DNA of 5,944 nt from Thermodesulfobacteriota bacterium (GTDB lineage: Bacteria; Desulfobacterota; Desulfobacteria; Desulfobacterales; RPRI01). The position numbers and the translations under genes were made by a program. The DNA is taken from contig JAUPLM010000355.1 in the NCBI GenBank assembly GCA_030836965.1, positions 1-5,944 on the forward strand, written 5' to 3'. This document shows positions 1-5,944 of this stretch, in pieces. Below the pieces are notes generated by a model, which saw only the letters and a list, made by a program, of their open reading frames with translations, did not search any database and was not told the origin of the DNA. The first letter of the stretch is position 1. Every line of letters begins with the position of its first letter.

Positions 1-788
1 CTGTTACTTTTTTTCATCCGAAAGACAGAAGGCCCATATTCATTATCCCGTGGGAGGGTGCTGTTATATACGGCACGACCGATGTTGATCATAAATACGA
101 CCTGTCTTCCGAGCCGGTTATCAGCGAAGAAGAGGTTTCATACCTGATGGACGGTCTTGAAACTTTTTTCCCCTCTCTAGAAATATCTTTAAAAGATGCC
201 TTATCTTCCTATGCCGGAATCAGGCCTGTTTTAAGCAGAAAGCAGCTTGCGCCATCAAAGGAGTCCCGGGAGCATGTCGTGTGGATTGATAAAGGGCTTG
301 TAACTATAACTGGCGGAAAGTTGACCACGTTCAGGAAACTCGCGGCGGATGCCCTGAAAGCGGCAAAACCGTATCTGCCTCAGGCGTGTCCGGTTAAAGA
401 CGAAGGGGTTTTCAAATCAGCACAGGAACATTTTACCGATAAGATGATTTCGCCTCTTCTTTTGCGCCGACTTACCGGGCGATACGGTGAAGGCGCCGAA
501 GAGATTTTAACTGATTCCGGAGCCGATGATTTGACCTGTATTCCCGGAACCAATACCGTCTGGGCCGAACTGCGGTATGCTGCGAAAAATGAATCGGTAA
601 GGCATCTTGATGATCTGCTCTTAAGAAGGGTCCGCATCGGCCTCCTCACTCCGGAGGGCGGAAAAGCGCATATCGGGCGGATAAAAAAACTGTGCGCCCC
701 CGTATTGCCGTGGGATGAAGCCAAATGGGAAGCCGAGATAAACATGTATCTTGAAAAATGGCGCCGGTCGCACTCCGTGGCGTTATAA
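1..788 (+). CDS. glpD: Glycerol-3-phosphate dehydrogenase, GlpD/DAO family (5'-truncated)
   Basis: This is the C-terminal half of an FAD-dependent, membrane-associated glycerol-3-phosphate dehydrogenase, which oxidises sn-glycerol 3-phosphate to dihydroxyacetone phosphate and passes electrons to quinone. The frame is open from position 3, so the gene begins before the window; an internal ATG at 147 is not the start because conserved family sequence precedes it. About 261 residues are visible, around half of a family protein of 500-560 residues. Recognisable blocks in order are IIPWEGAVIYGTTDVDH (about 57-107), the substrate-site loop SYAGIRP (216-227 for GIRP), and GGKLTTFRKLA (from 312), matching the SGVRP and GGKLTTYRKLA blocks of E. 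coli GlpD. A helical C-terminal DAO_C-type domain follows from about 420. The stop is TAA at 786-788. No frameshift is seen. Family assignment is firm. The aerobic GlpD-type label is likelier than GlpA, but the N-terminus that would settle it is missing. Confidence 0.93.
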   Translation, partial: VTFFHPKDRRPIFIIPWEGAVIYGTTDVDHKYDLSSEPVISEEEVSYLMDGLETFFPSLEISLKDALSSYAGIRPVLSRKQLAPSKESREHVVWIDKGLVTITGGKLTTFRKLAADALKAAKPYLPQACPVKDEGVFKSAQEHFTDKMISPLLLRRLTGRYGEGAEEILTDSGADDLTCIPGTNTVWAELRYAAKNESVRHLDDLLLRRVRIGLLTPEGGKAHIGRIKKLCAPVLPWDEAKWEAEINMYLEKWRRSHSVAL

Positions 789-819
789 GCGGCCTGGATT
801 GATAATAACGCGGGCTCCT

Positions 820-1896
820 TTACTTGTCGCCCTTCTTGTTGAATAACTGTATCATCAACCCTATATCGCCTGTTACCGTATATTTCTGTTCCATGAACAA
901 CTGCTGACCGTCAGCCTTGCGGGTCATAATGTCCATCCAGACGGCAAAGGGCGTCCTTATTGTGATGTCGGGATTTTCTTCAACACCCTTTTTTGTTTCG
1001 ATTCTGCCATTCTCAATAATGAAGCAGCATGAATCTTCCACCTGACCGGAAAAGTTGAACTGCAGGATTACCTTTTTATCACCGGCTGCTCCGGAATTAA
1101 GACCTGCGGGAAAGAGCAGCATGAAGTTTTCAAGGGAATCCGGACGCGGAATCATGTGCTTCTTTCCGAATTCTTTTGGCGTTACTTCCTCGGCAATGCA
1201 GGTTTTCCAGAAGAGATTGCCCATCTGGGTAAAAAGCCCGGGATCCACGAGAGGCTGCCCGATTCTTGCCATTGTCCCGGGCAGGATTTTCATGGATTCC
1301 ACCAGTTCTCTCCCCGCCGCTGTTGTCGCATCCAGCACATCGGTTGCCTTCTCCTTGAAAAAAGGATGCGTTATTGTTTCCGCGGCGGCCCGGTAGATTT
1401 CAGCAGCAAGAGTTTCGTCTTTATGGCGTGTATTATTCAAATAGTATGAGAGAGCGTCAAACTCCGATTCATCGGGGAATCCGCACACGGAAAGCCACAC
1501 AGCAGCCGGGATCTTTTTCCTCAATGGGTGGAAAGTCTTTCCGTCGCGGTTTTGCTCAAAGAAGGGCTGGATGGCCGGGAGTGTGCGCTCTCTGAATCTG
1601 CTCATGGCGGAATTCATGGTGTGGTAGTAAAGGGGTGTGGCGTAAACAGCGAGGTCGGATTCCAGCCATTTCGGGAAAAGCTCCCCGGTCATATCGTCTT
1701 TATGAATACAATGGCCGGGGGTCTTCGTCCAGCAGGTGAAGCAGCCGGCGCAGTTTTTGATTTTTTTCCCGCGAAGGTTCACGACATCGACATCTGCTCC
1801 GGCGTCGCGCATTCCCGCTACAAGATGATTGAGCATCAGCTCCGTTTTGCTTCCGCCGCCTGTGCGGGGGCTTGAATTGATTGCAAGTATTTTCAT
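820..1896 (-). CDS. Iron-sulfur-type flavoprotein (flavodoxin fold) fused to an SCP2 domain
   Basis: This 358-residue protein has two recognisable parts. Residues 1 to about 150 form an NADPH-dependent FMN reductase/flavodoxin-like domain: the opening MKILAINSSPRTGGGSKTEL carries the FMN-phosphate loop. Cysteines C49, C52, C55 and C63 give C-x2-C-x2-C-x7-C, within the compact motif of archaeal iron-sulfur flavoproteins (Isf), where it binds a [4Fe-4S] cluster. The YATPLYYHTMNS segment after it is typical of the fold near the flavin ring. Residues 150-260 are mostly helical and unassigned. Residues about 260-355 look like an SCP2 sterol-carrier domain: a VILQFNFSG strand, an ENGRI turn, NPDITIRTPFAVWMDIMTRK, then a glycine-rich VTGDIGLMIQLF end. 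FMN binding and electron transfer are inferred from the family; substrate and partner are unknown. The start is supported by GGAG at 1903-1906. A competing ATG at 1898-1900 is in another frame. It is convergent with glpD, 31 bp away. Confidence 0.88.
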   Translation of the reverse strand: MKILAINSSPRTGGGSKTELMLNHLVAGMRDAGADVDVVNLRGKKIKNCAGCFTCWTKTPGHCIHKDDMTGELFPKWLESDLAVYATPLYYHTMNSAMSRFRERTLPAIQPFFEQNRDGKTFHPLRKKIPAAVWLSVCGFPDESEFDALSYYLNNTRHKDETLAAEIYRAAAETITHPFFKEKATDVLDATTAAGRELVESMKILPGTMARIGQPLVDPGLFTQMGNLFWKTCIAEEVTPKEFGKKHMIPRPDSLENFMLLFPAGLNSGAAGDKKVILQFNFSGQVEDSCCFIIENGRIETKKGVEENPDITIRTPFAVWMDIMTRKADGQQLFMEQKYTVTGDIGLMIQLFNKKGDK

Positions 1897-1908
1897 GCAT
1901 TTCTCCGT

Positions 1909-1924
1909 TTAAATTATAATTTAA
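1909..1924. repeat. Perfect 16-bp AT-only palindrome, candidate operator
   Basis: TTAAATTATAATTTAA equals its own reverse complement over all 16 positions. It ends 12 bp before the flavoprotein start codon and overlaps the candidate -10. A repressor binding here would block transcription of that gene, but this role is inferred only from position and symmetry. All-AT sequence makes chance palindromes more likely than in mixed sequence. Confidence 0.4.
1913..1918 (-). promoter_or_regulatory. Possible -10 element upstream of the flavoprotein gene
   Basis: Read on the minus strand this is a perfect TATAAT, 16 nt before the flavoprotein ATG. No convincing -35 element lies 16-18 bp further upstream (the sequence there is GC-rich). 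A start site about 7 nt downstream would leave only a very short leader beginning near the Shine-Dalgarno. The hexamer is part of a palindrome, so TATAAT also reads on the plus strand at 1915-1920, and its orientation cannot be decided from sequence alone. Confidence 0.3.
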
Positions 1925-1988
1925 CCGCCGGGCTTCTCGCGGAATTCAGCGATCATACGCCACCGATGAAAAACAATGCTCCTGCTTT

Positions 1989-2480
1989 CTATTCCAACTT
2001 TGTCAGGTAAGCATCTCGCGTCAACCAGAGTTCCTCCATCCGGTACATATGCCAGTAATCATGCATCAGAAGATGCCTGGCCAGTATATAGAAGGAATAT
2101 GACTCATATTCCGGATGTGTCGCCGTCTTTTTCCAGGTGCGGTCATCGGCTTTTTCGAGGAGCAGGAGTTGCTTCTCCCTGTAACACGCGAATTGATCAA
2201 GGGCAAATGTCATGGTCATGCGGGGAGGAGTATCAGGCTCTTCCTTTGCTTTTCCGGGAGTGTAAGGGACAAACTCCGGGCGATCCTCATTCATAAACCG
2301 CTCAAAACGCTCCAGCAGCATTGGCTGCACCTGGGCAAGGTGGCTGATATGTTCCGCAACCGTCCAGAAGCTCTCGCCTCTTCGCAGGTCCAATTTGTCT
2401 TCCGGAATGGTATTAACGAATTCGGATAATATTCTGGGTGATCGTCTGAGTGTTTCAATCAGGTCTCGAATCTCCTGCAT
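1989..2480 (-). CDS. DinB-family (DinB_2-like) metal-dependent four-helix protein
   Basis: The 163-residue product is a usual length for the DinB/YfiT superfamily of four-helix-bundle proteins. Several members are metal-dependent thiol (bacillithiol, mycothiol or glutathione) transferases, but most have no known reaction. The signature is visible: SFWTVAEHISHLAQVQ in the second helix with H44 and H47, and ARHLLMHDYWHMYRMEEL in the last helix with H136, H140 and H144. H47 plus H140-x3-H144 fits the usual three-histidine metal site. An acidic, proline-rich loop lies between the helices at about 66-88. The start is well supported: AAGGAG at 2489-2494 lies 8 nt before the ATG, and no upstream alternative is needed. 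The gene lies 48 bp downstream of the pirin gene on the same strand, so co-transcription is plausible. There is no signal peptide, so it is expected in the cytoplasm. Which thiol or substrate it uses, if any, cannot be told. Confidence 0.87.
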   Translation of the reverse strand: MQEIRDLIETLRRSPRILSEFVNTIPEDKLDLRRGESFWTVAEHISHLAQVQPMLLERFERFMNEDRPEFVPYTPGKAKEEPDTPPRMTMTFALDQFACYREKQLLLLEKADDRTWKKTATHPEYESYSFYILARHLLMHDYWHMYRMEELWLTRDAYLTKLE

Positions 2481-2528
2481 TTTTTCTGCTCCTTACGCTG
2501 TAAATATCAATCGTATAATCTGATCTTT

Positions 2529-3440
2529 TCAATTTTTATGCTTAATGAAAGTCCCCTGGTTATACTCCTCAAAAGCGATCCTTAATTCTTCATGGGTATT
2601 CATAACAATGGGGCCATACCATGCGACCGGTTCCCCAATGGGCTTGCCGGAAATCAGAAGGAATCTCACTTTATGTTTCTCGGTAAAGACCATTATCTCG
2701 TCACCGTCGTCGAACAGAACGATTGTACCGTTTTTTACAAAAGGATCGCGCTGAATGTCAAAATAATTTATTCCTTCCGCTTCATACGTGAAAGGGTTTT
2801 TCTCCCTGCAGAAATATCCCTGGCCGTCGATAATGTATGCGAAGGCCGTATGGCCCTGCTTCACGGGGTGTCTGAATTCCGTGTTCGCGGGAACTGTAAC
2901 GTCGATATACTCAGGATCAATGACAATATCCCGCACCGGCCCCTTGATTCCGGATACTGCACCGGCAATTATTTTGATGGTCGCGCCGTTGGCCAGTTTG
3001 ACTTCGGGTATTTGTTTTGCCGCCACGTCCCTGTACCGCGGTTCCATCATCTTTTCCCTGGATGGCAGATTGGCCCAGAGCTGAAATCCGTACATTTTCC
3101 CGTTTCCATCGCCTTTTGGCATTTCCTGGTGGATAATTCCGCTCCCGGAGGTCATCCACTGCACATCTCCGGAACTGATGATTCCTTTGTTTCCGAGGCT
3201 GTCTCCATGTTCTACGTTTCCGGTCAGAATATAGGTGATTGTTTCTATTCCCCGGTGAGGATGCCAGGGAAAACCTTTTAAATAGTGGTCCGGATTATCG
3301 GAACGAAAATCATCCAGAAGCAGAAAAGGATCGAATGCGGGCGCTTCGCTGAATCCAAAAACCCTTTTCAGGTGAACGCCTGCTCCTTCAATTGTCGGCT
3401 TGCTCTTTAAGACCTTGCGGATTTTTCGGGTTACAGGCAT
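2529..3440 (-). CDS. Pirin family protein (bicupin)
   Basis: This 303-residue protein is a close match in length and motif order to pirins (human pirin is 290). The N-terminal cupin holds the metal site: PWHPHRGIETITYIL with H60 and H62, and GSGIIHQEMP with H104 and E106. These correspond to the His-His-His-Glu iron ligands of human pirin (56, 58, 101, 103). The pirin C-terminal domain follows at about 180-285 (HPVKQGHTAFAYIIDGQGYF, then a VRFLLISGKPIGEPVAWYGP stretch). Bacterial pirins have been linked to quercetin 2,3-dioxygenase activity, to redox-dependent regulation and to modulation of central metabolism; none can be assigned here. The ATG at 3438-3440 has a near-ideal Shine-Dalgarno, AAAGGAGGT at 3447-3455, spaced by 6 nt. 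This suggests efficient translation. It is first in the minus-strand block and divergent from the sensor kinase gene. The TGA stop is followed 48 bp later by the DinB-family gene. Confidence 0.95.
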   Translation of the reverse strand: MPVTRKIRKVLKSKPTIEGAGVHLKRVFGFSEAPAFDPFLLLDDFRSDNPDHYLKGFPWHPHRGIETITYILTGNVEHGDSLGNKGIISSGDVQWMTSGSGIIHQEMPKGDGNGKMYGFQLWANLPSREKMMEPRYRDVAAKQIPEVKLANGATIKIIAGAVSGIKGPVRDIVIDPEYIDVTVPANTEFRHPVKQGHTAFAYIIDGQGYFCREKNPFTYEAEGINYFDIQRDPFVKNGTIVLFDDGDEIMVFTEKHKVRFLLISGKPIGEPVAWYGPIVMNTHEELRIAFEEYNQGTFIKHKN

Positions 3441-3446
3441 AAGTAC

Positions 3447-3455
3447 ACCTCCTTT
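3447..3455 (-). promoter_or_regulatory. Strong Shine-Dalgarno of the pirin gene
   Basis: On the minus strand this reads AAAGGAGGT, an almost full match to the 16S rRNA anti-Shine-Dalgarno, 6 nt before the ATG. It is clearly stronger than the ribosome binding sites of the flavoprotein and kinase genes and fixes the pirin start. Confidence 0.85.
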
Positions 3456-3513
3456 AAGAGATCCTGCGTGTTACGTATCAGGCCCGGTTGTTTGCCGGAT
3501 TTCTTTTATTTAT

Positions 3514-3526
3514 TACAATATTTGTA
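3514..3526. repeat. 13-bp inverted repeat, candidate operator
   Basis: TACAA-TAT-TTGTA is a perfect 5-bp inverted repeat around a 3-bp centre, in the AT-rich middle of the divergent intergenic region. It falls in the spacer of the weak pirin promoter candidate (TTGATT at 3530-3535, TAAATA at 3507-3512), about 75 bp from the pirin start and about 140 bp from the kinase start. A regulator-binding role is inferred from symmetry and position only. Confidence 0.35.
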
Positions 3527-3590
3527 TAAAATCAAATAAGCCATGCTGACGGCTGCCCGGAATAACTTTGTGTTTGATTTGCCGTAAACA

Positions 3591-3620
3591 TTGCAATAAC
3601 ATCAGAAAAATCGAAATAAT
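3591..3620 (+). promoter_or_regulatory. Candidate sigma70-type promoter of the sensor kinase gene
   Basis: TTGCAA at 3591-3596 and AATAAT at 3615-3620 are separated by 18 bp; TAATAC at 3617-3622 is an alternative -10 with a longer spacer. Transcription would start near 3627, about 40 nt before the TTG start codon and at the edge of the leader hairpin. Only partial matches to consensus support it. Confidence 0.3.
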
Positions 3621-3624
3621 ACAA

Positions 3625-3642
3625 GCCTTCCCCGCCGAAGGC
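3625..3642 (+). other. Small hairpin in the kinase leader
   Basis: GCCTTC and GAAGGC form a perfect 6-bp stem around a CCCGCC loop, ending 12 nt before the GGAG of the kinase gene. No run of T follows, so it is not an intrinsic terminator. It might affect translation or simply be chance. Confidence 0.35.
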
Positions 3643-3654
3643 GAATTCTTTACC

Positions 3655-3658
3655 GGAG
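3655..3658 (+). promoter_or_regulatory. Ribosome binding site deciding the TTG start of the kinase
   Basis: GGAG lies 10 nt before TTG at 3669, slightly long but workable spacing. No comparable motif precedes the ATG at 3690, and starting at TTG keeps the basic MKLR residues ahead of the first transmembrane helix. Confidence 0.55.
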
Positions 3659-3668
3659 CAATTTACTC

Positions 3669-5944
3669 TTGAAACTCAGAATAATACTTATGGTACTTTC
3701 TCTGCTGGCCTTTCTGTCGGCGACAGCCGGGGGCTATCTTTATTATTCATCCCTGAAAGAATCAGCGTTCAAAGAGGCCGAACGGCAGGCGGTCGCCCGT
3801 CTTGAAATGATAAAAACCAACCTTTCGTCCCTGCTGTCAGAGCACAGGAAATCCGTAAGGACGCTTGCAGGCATTAAGGAGGTTTCGGGATATCTGAAAA
3901 ATCCAGGCGATGTTACGATAATTGATGCAAACAGAATACTCGATCATTTTAAGGATTCACTGGATGTTGAGGTCTGTTACCTTATCGACAGCAAGGGAAA
4001 TACGACAGCATCCAGCAACCGGAATGATGCAGACAGTTTTGTCGGGAATAATTTTTCATTCCGGCCTTATTTCACACAGGCTATTCAAAACAAACCGGCA
4101 ACCTATCTTGCCCTCGGGACGACATCTAAAAAAAGAGGCGCCTATTACAGCTACGCCGTTTACGACGGAAAGGAGGATATGCCGGCAGGCATCGCGGTGA
4201 TAAAAGTATCCATCCAGATGATTGAAAAGGAACTTTCTCTTTCACCGGAGGAGATTCTGCTCGTAACCGATCCGCACGGCATAATTTTTATTTCAAACAG
4301 AAACGACTGGCTTTACAATTCGATAACAAGGCTTTCCGCCGGCGAGATAGATTCAGTTGCTGCATCGCGGCAATTCGGAGAAGGTCCGTGGGAATGGAAC
4401 GGCCTGACAATCGTAAATGACAAATTCGCAAAAGACAGACATGGAAACGGATATCTCGTGAACCGGACGGAGATCGAGGATTATCCGGGATGGAAAGTTA
4501 TACATCTGCGCAATCTTTCCGCAATTTCGAAGGTGGTATCCGACCCGCTGTTACGGATTACAGGCCCGATAGTCCTTTCTCTGACCATTCTTATAGGTAT
4601 TTCGGTTTTTTTCCTTTACGGAAAGGCAACGGAAGAGATTTCACTCAGAAGATCTGTGGAGAACGCCCTTCGGGAAAGCGAGGAGAGATACCGGTCTTTA
4701 TACAACAATACTCCTGCGATGCTCCACTCCGTTGATCCTGACGGCAGACTGGTCAGCGTCAGCGGGCACTGGCTGGATGTAATGGGATATGAAAGAGACG
4801 AAGTAATAGGGAAAAGGGTAACAGATTTTTTTACAGAGGATTCCCGCAAGCTGGCAATAGAGGTCGTCATGCCGGATTTTTTCAAGAAAGGATATTATAA
4901 GGATGCGCAGTACAGATTTGTCAAAAAAAGCGGGGAAGAGATAGATATACTTCTTTCCGCTATTGCCGACAGGGATACGGCAGGGAAAATAATCAGATCG
5001 CTGGCTGTATCGATCGATGTTACGGAGCGTAAAAGGGCTGAAGAGGCTTTAAAAATAGCAAAAGAGAAATTAAGCCGCTATTCCAGAGATCTTGAATTGC
5101 AGGTAAAAAAGCGGACAAGGGAGATAGCCGGCATACTGGAAAATATACCCGCCGTTGTTTATACGAAGGATCTGGAAGGTCGTTATATGCTCGTTAATTC
5201 GAGATTTGAAGAATTGTTCAACTTTAAAAATGATGAGATACGAGGAAAAACCGACTATGAAATTCTTCCGAAAGAGACCGCCGATCTTTTCAGAAATTCG
5301 GATATGACGGTTCTGGAAAAAGAGCAGGGCTGCCAGTTTACAGAGAATATAAAACATGAGGAAGGAATTCATACATACATTTCGGTCAAATTTCCCCTTT
5401 TTGATGAAGCAGGATACATAAACGGGATATGCGCTATTTTAACCGATATTACAGCGCTGAAAAAAGCCCAGAATCAGTTAAGGCGTCTTTCCGGAAGCAT
5501 CATAGAAAGCCAGGAAAAAGAACGTTATGCTATTGCCCGCGAACTCCATGATGAACTTGGCCAGGTTTTGACCGCTCTCAGAATGGATTCGGTCTGGATG
5601 TATGAGAGGTTGAAGGAAGCGGATAAAAAGGCGGCTTTGAGGGCTCTTTCAATGTGTGACCTTGTTGACAAGAATATCCAGGATGTAAGAAACATGGCCA
5701 TCCGTCTCCGGCCCGGAGTTCTGGACGATCTCGGTCTGGTAGATGCCCTGGAATGGTATACCTCCGATTTTGAAAGGCGCACGGGCATTACCTGCATATT
5801 CGAGCATTATAACGTGCCGGCATTAAGCGAGACCATAGCTACCGCTTCTTACCGGATCACACAGGAAGCTCTGACCAATGTGGCAAGGCATGCCGGAGCC
5901 GGCAGGGTTGATGTCATTTTACGGTTTGAGAACGGCATGCTGAC
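3669..5944 (+). CDS. Membrane sensor histidine kinase, DctB-like dCache sensor, two PAS, NarL-type kinase core (3'-truncated)
   Basis: The 758 visible codons are open to the window edge; the C-terminal ATPase domain is cut. The domains in order are: transmembrane helix at about 5-26; periplasmic sensor 27-296; transmembrane helix about 297-317; PAS 337-453, ending DVTERK; a charged coiled coil about 454-486; PAS 488-595, ending TDITALKKA; HisKA_3 dimerisation domain with the H-box ERYAIARELHDELGQ, phospho-acceptor H627; and the start of the HATPase, where ITQEALTNVARHAG gives N-box E733 and N737. The periplasmic part shows NNFSFRPYF (R132), GTTSKKRGAYYSYAVY (150-165) and DPHGIIFISNRNDW (201-214), resembling the double-Cache sensor of the C4-dicarboxylate kinase DctB. 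An organic-acid ligand is therefore possible but unproven. HisKA_3 kinases normally phosphorylate NarL/LuxR-type regulators. The TTG start at 3669 is chosen because GGAG (3655-3658) lies 10 nt upstream and the frame has no earlier ATG or GTG after the stop at 3597-3599. The ATG at 3690 lacks a ribosome binding site. Confidence 0.93.
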   Translation, partial: MKLRIILMVLSLLAFLSATAGGYLYYSSLKESAFKEAERQAVARLEMIKTNLSSLLSEHRKSVRTLAGIKEVSGYLKNPGDVTIIDANRILDHFKDSLDVEVCYLIDSKGNTTASSNRNDADSFVGNNFSFRPYFTQAIQNKPATYLALGTTSKKRGAYYSYAVYDGKEDMPAGIAVIKVSIQMIEKELSLSPEEILLVTDPHGIIFISNRNDWLYNSITRLSAGEIDSVAASRQFGEGPWEWNGLTIVNDKFAKDRHGNGYLVNRTEIEDYPGWKVIHLRNLSAISKVVSDPLLRITGPIVLSLTILIGISVFFLYGKATEEISLRRSVENALRESEERYRSLYNNTPAMLHSVDPDGRLVSVSGHWLDVMGYERDEVIGKRVTDFFTEDSRKLAIEVVMPDFFKKGYYKDAQYRFVKKSGEEIDILLSAIADRDTAGKIIRSLAVSIDVTERKRAEEALKIAKEKLSRYSRDLELQVKKRTREIAGILENIPAVVYTKDLEGRYMLVNSRFEELFNFKNDEIRGKTDYEILPKETADLFRNSDMTVLEKEQGCQFTENIKHEEGIHTYISVKFPLFDEAGYINGICAILTDITALKKAQNQLRRLSGSIIESQEKERYAIARELHDELGQVLTALRMDSVWMYERLKEADKKAALRALSMCDLVDKNIQDVRNMAIRLRPGVLDDLGLVDALEWYTSDFERRTGITCIFEHYNVPALSETIATASYRITQEALTNVARHAGAGRVDVILRFENGML

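Larger units (their letters stand above)
3441..3668. promoter_or_regulatory. Divergent intergenic region between pirin and sensor kinase
   Basis: These 228 bp separate two divergently transcribed genes, so both promoters should lie here. The centre (about 3500-3540) is strongly AT-rich. A weak minus-strand candidate for pirin is TTGATT (3530-3535) with TAAATA (3507-3512) at 17-bp spacing. A plus-strand candidate for the kinase is TTGCAA (3591-3596) followed by AATAAT (3615-3620) at 18 bp. Neither is close to consensus. No open reading frame, tRNA or riboswitch-like fold was recognised. Confidence 0.5.

Noticed and set aside
380..745. 121-codon minus-strand frame inside glpD
   Set aside because: It is fully opposite a conserved GlpD region; the composition (rich in S, R and P) is typical of a reverse-strand shadow.
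1055..1875. Several plus-strand frames opposite the flavoprotein gene
   Set aside because: They overlap each other and the conserved minus-strand gene, and the products show no domain features.
1700..1900. 66-codon minus-strand frame starting at the ATG at 1898-1900
   Set aside because: It overlaps the first part of the flavoprotein in another frame. Only the frame starting at 1896 encodes the FMN loop and cysteine motif.
1925..1942. CCGC...GCGG stem downstream of the DinB-family gene as a possible terminator
   Set aside because: The stem is only 4 bp with a 10-nt loop, and no clear T-run follows on the relevant strand.
1976..2429. Plus-strand frames opposite the DinB-family gene
   Set aside because: The opposite strand has a strong ribosome binding site and the full histidine signature, whereas these frames have neither.
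2592..3281. 229-codon open frame on the plus strand, antisense to the pirin gene
   Set aside because: It lies entirely within the well-supported pirin coding region, its product has no recognisable motif, and no ribosome binding site or promoter supports it. It is a shadow frame.
3484..3498. CCGGT/GCCGG hairpin followed by a T-rich stretch, resembling a terminator
   Set aside because: The stem is only 5 bp including a G-T pair, and it lies between divergent genes where no plus-strand transcript is expected to end.
3922..5797. Short frames on both strands inside the sensor kinase region
   Set aside because: All lie within one continuous kinase frame with conserved domains from 3669 to the window end, so they are shadows.

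Overview
The window carries five protein-coding genes and no RNA genes, mobile elements or CRISPR. Base composition is roughly balanced, with AT-rich intergenic gaps. The gene content (respiratory-type glycerol-3-phosphate dehydrogenase, an iron-sulfur-type flavoprotein, a DinB-fold protein, a pirin and a multi-PAS sensor kinase) suggests a free-living bacterium with an extensive signalling repertoire. A Desulfobacterota-like (deltaproteobacterial) anaerobe would fit, but that is a low-confidence inference from gene style only.

Layout: (1) 1-788, plus strand, is the C-terminal half of a GlpD-type glycerol-3-phosphate dehydrogenase whose start lies before the window. (2) 820-3440, minus strand, holds three genes transcribed in the order pirin (2529-3440), DinB-family protein (1989-2480) and a flavodoxin-fold flavoprotein fused to an SCP2 domain (820-1896). 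The gaps are 48 and 92 bp, and each gene has its own ribosome binding site. The flavoprotein is convergent with glpD across 31 bp. (3) 3441-3668 is an AT-rich divergent intergenic region with a 13-bp inverted repeat and a small hairpin. (4) 3669 to the window end, plus strand, is a large membrane sensor histidine kinase. It starts at TTG and is cut off inside its ATPase domain, so it has no stop codon in the window. Its order is transmembrane segment, periplasmic dCache-like sensor resembling that of DctB, transmembrane segment, PAS, coiled coil, PAS, HisKA_3, HATPase.

How the genes relate: glpD feeds electrons from glycerol 3-phosphate to the quinone pool. The minus-strand genes have loosely redox or metal-related folds, but no shared pathway can be shown. 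The kinase probably signals to a NarL/LuxR-type response regulator encoded beyond the right edge. The most notable points are the iron-sulfur flavoprotein/SCP2 fusion, the pairing of a DctB-like sensor with a NarL-type kinase core, and a perfect 16-bp AT palindrome just upstream of the flavoprotein gene. I see no convincing evidence of a wholly new system.
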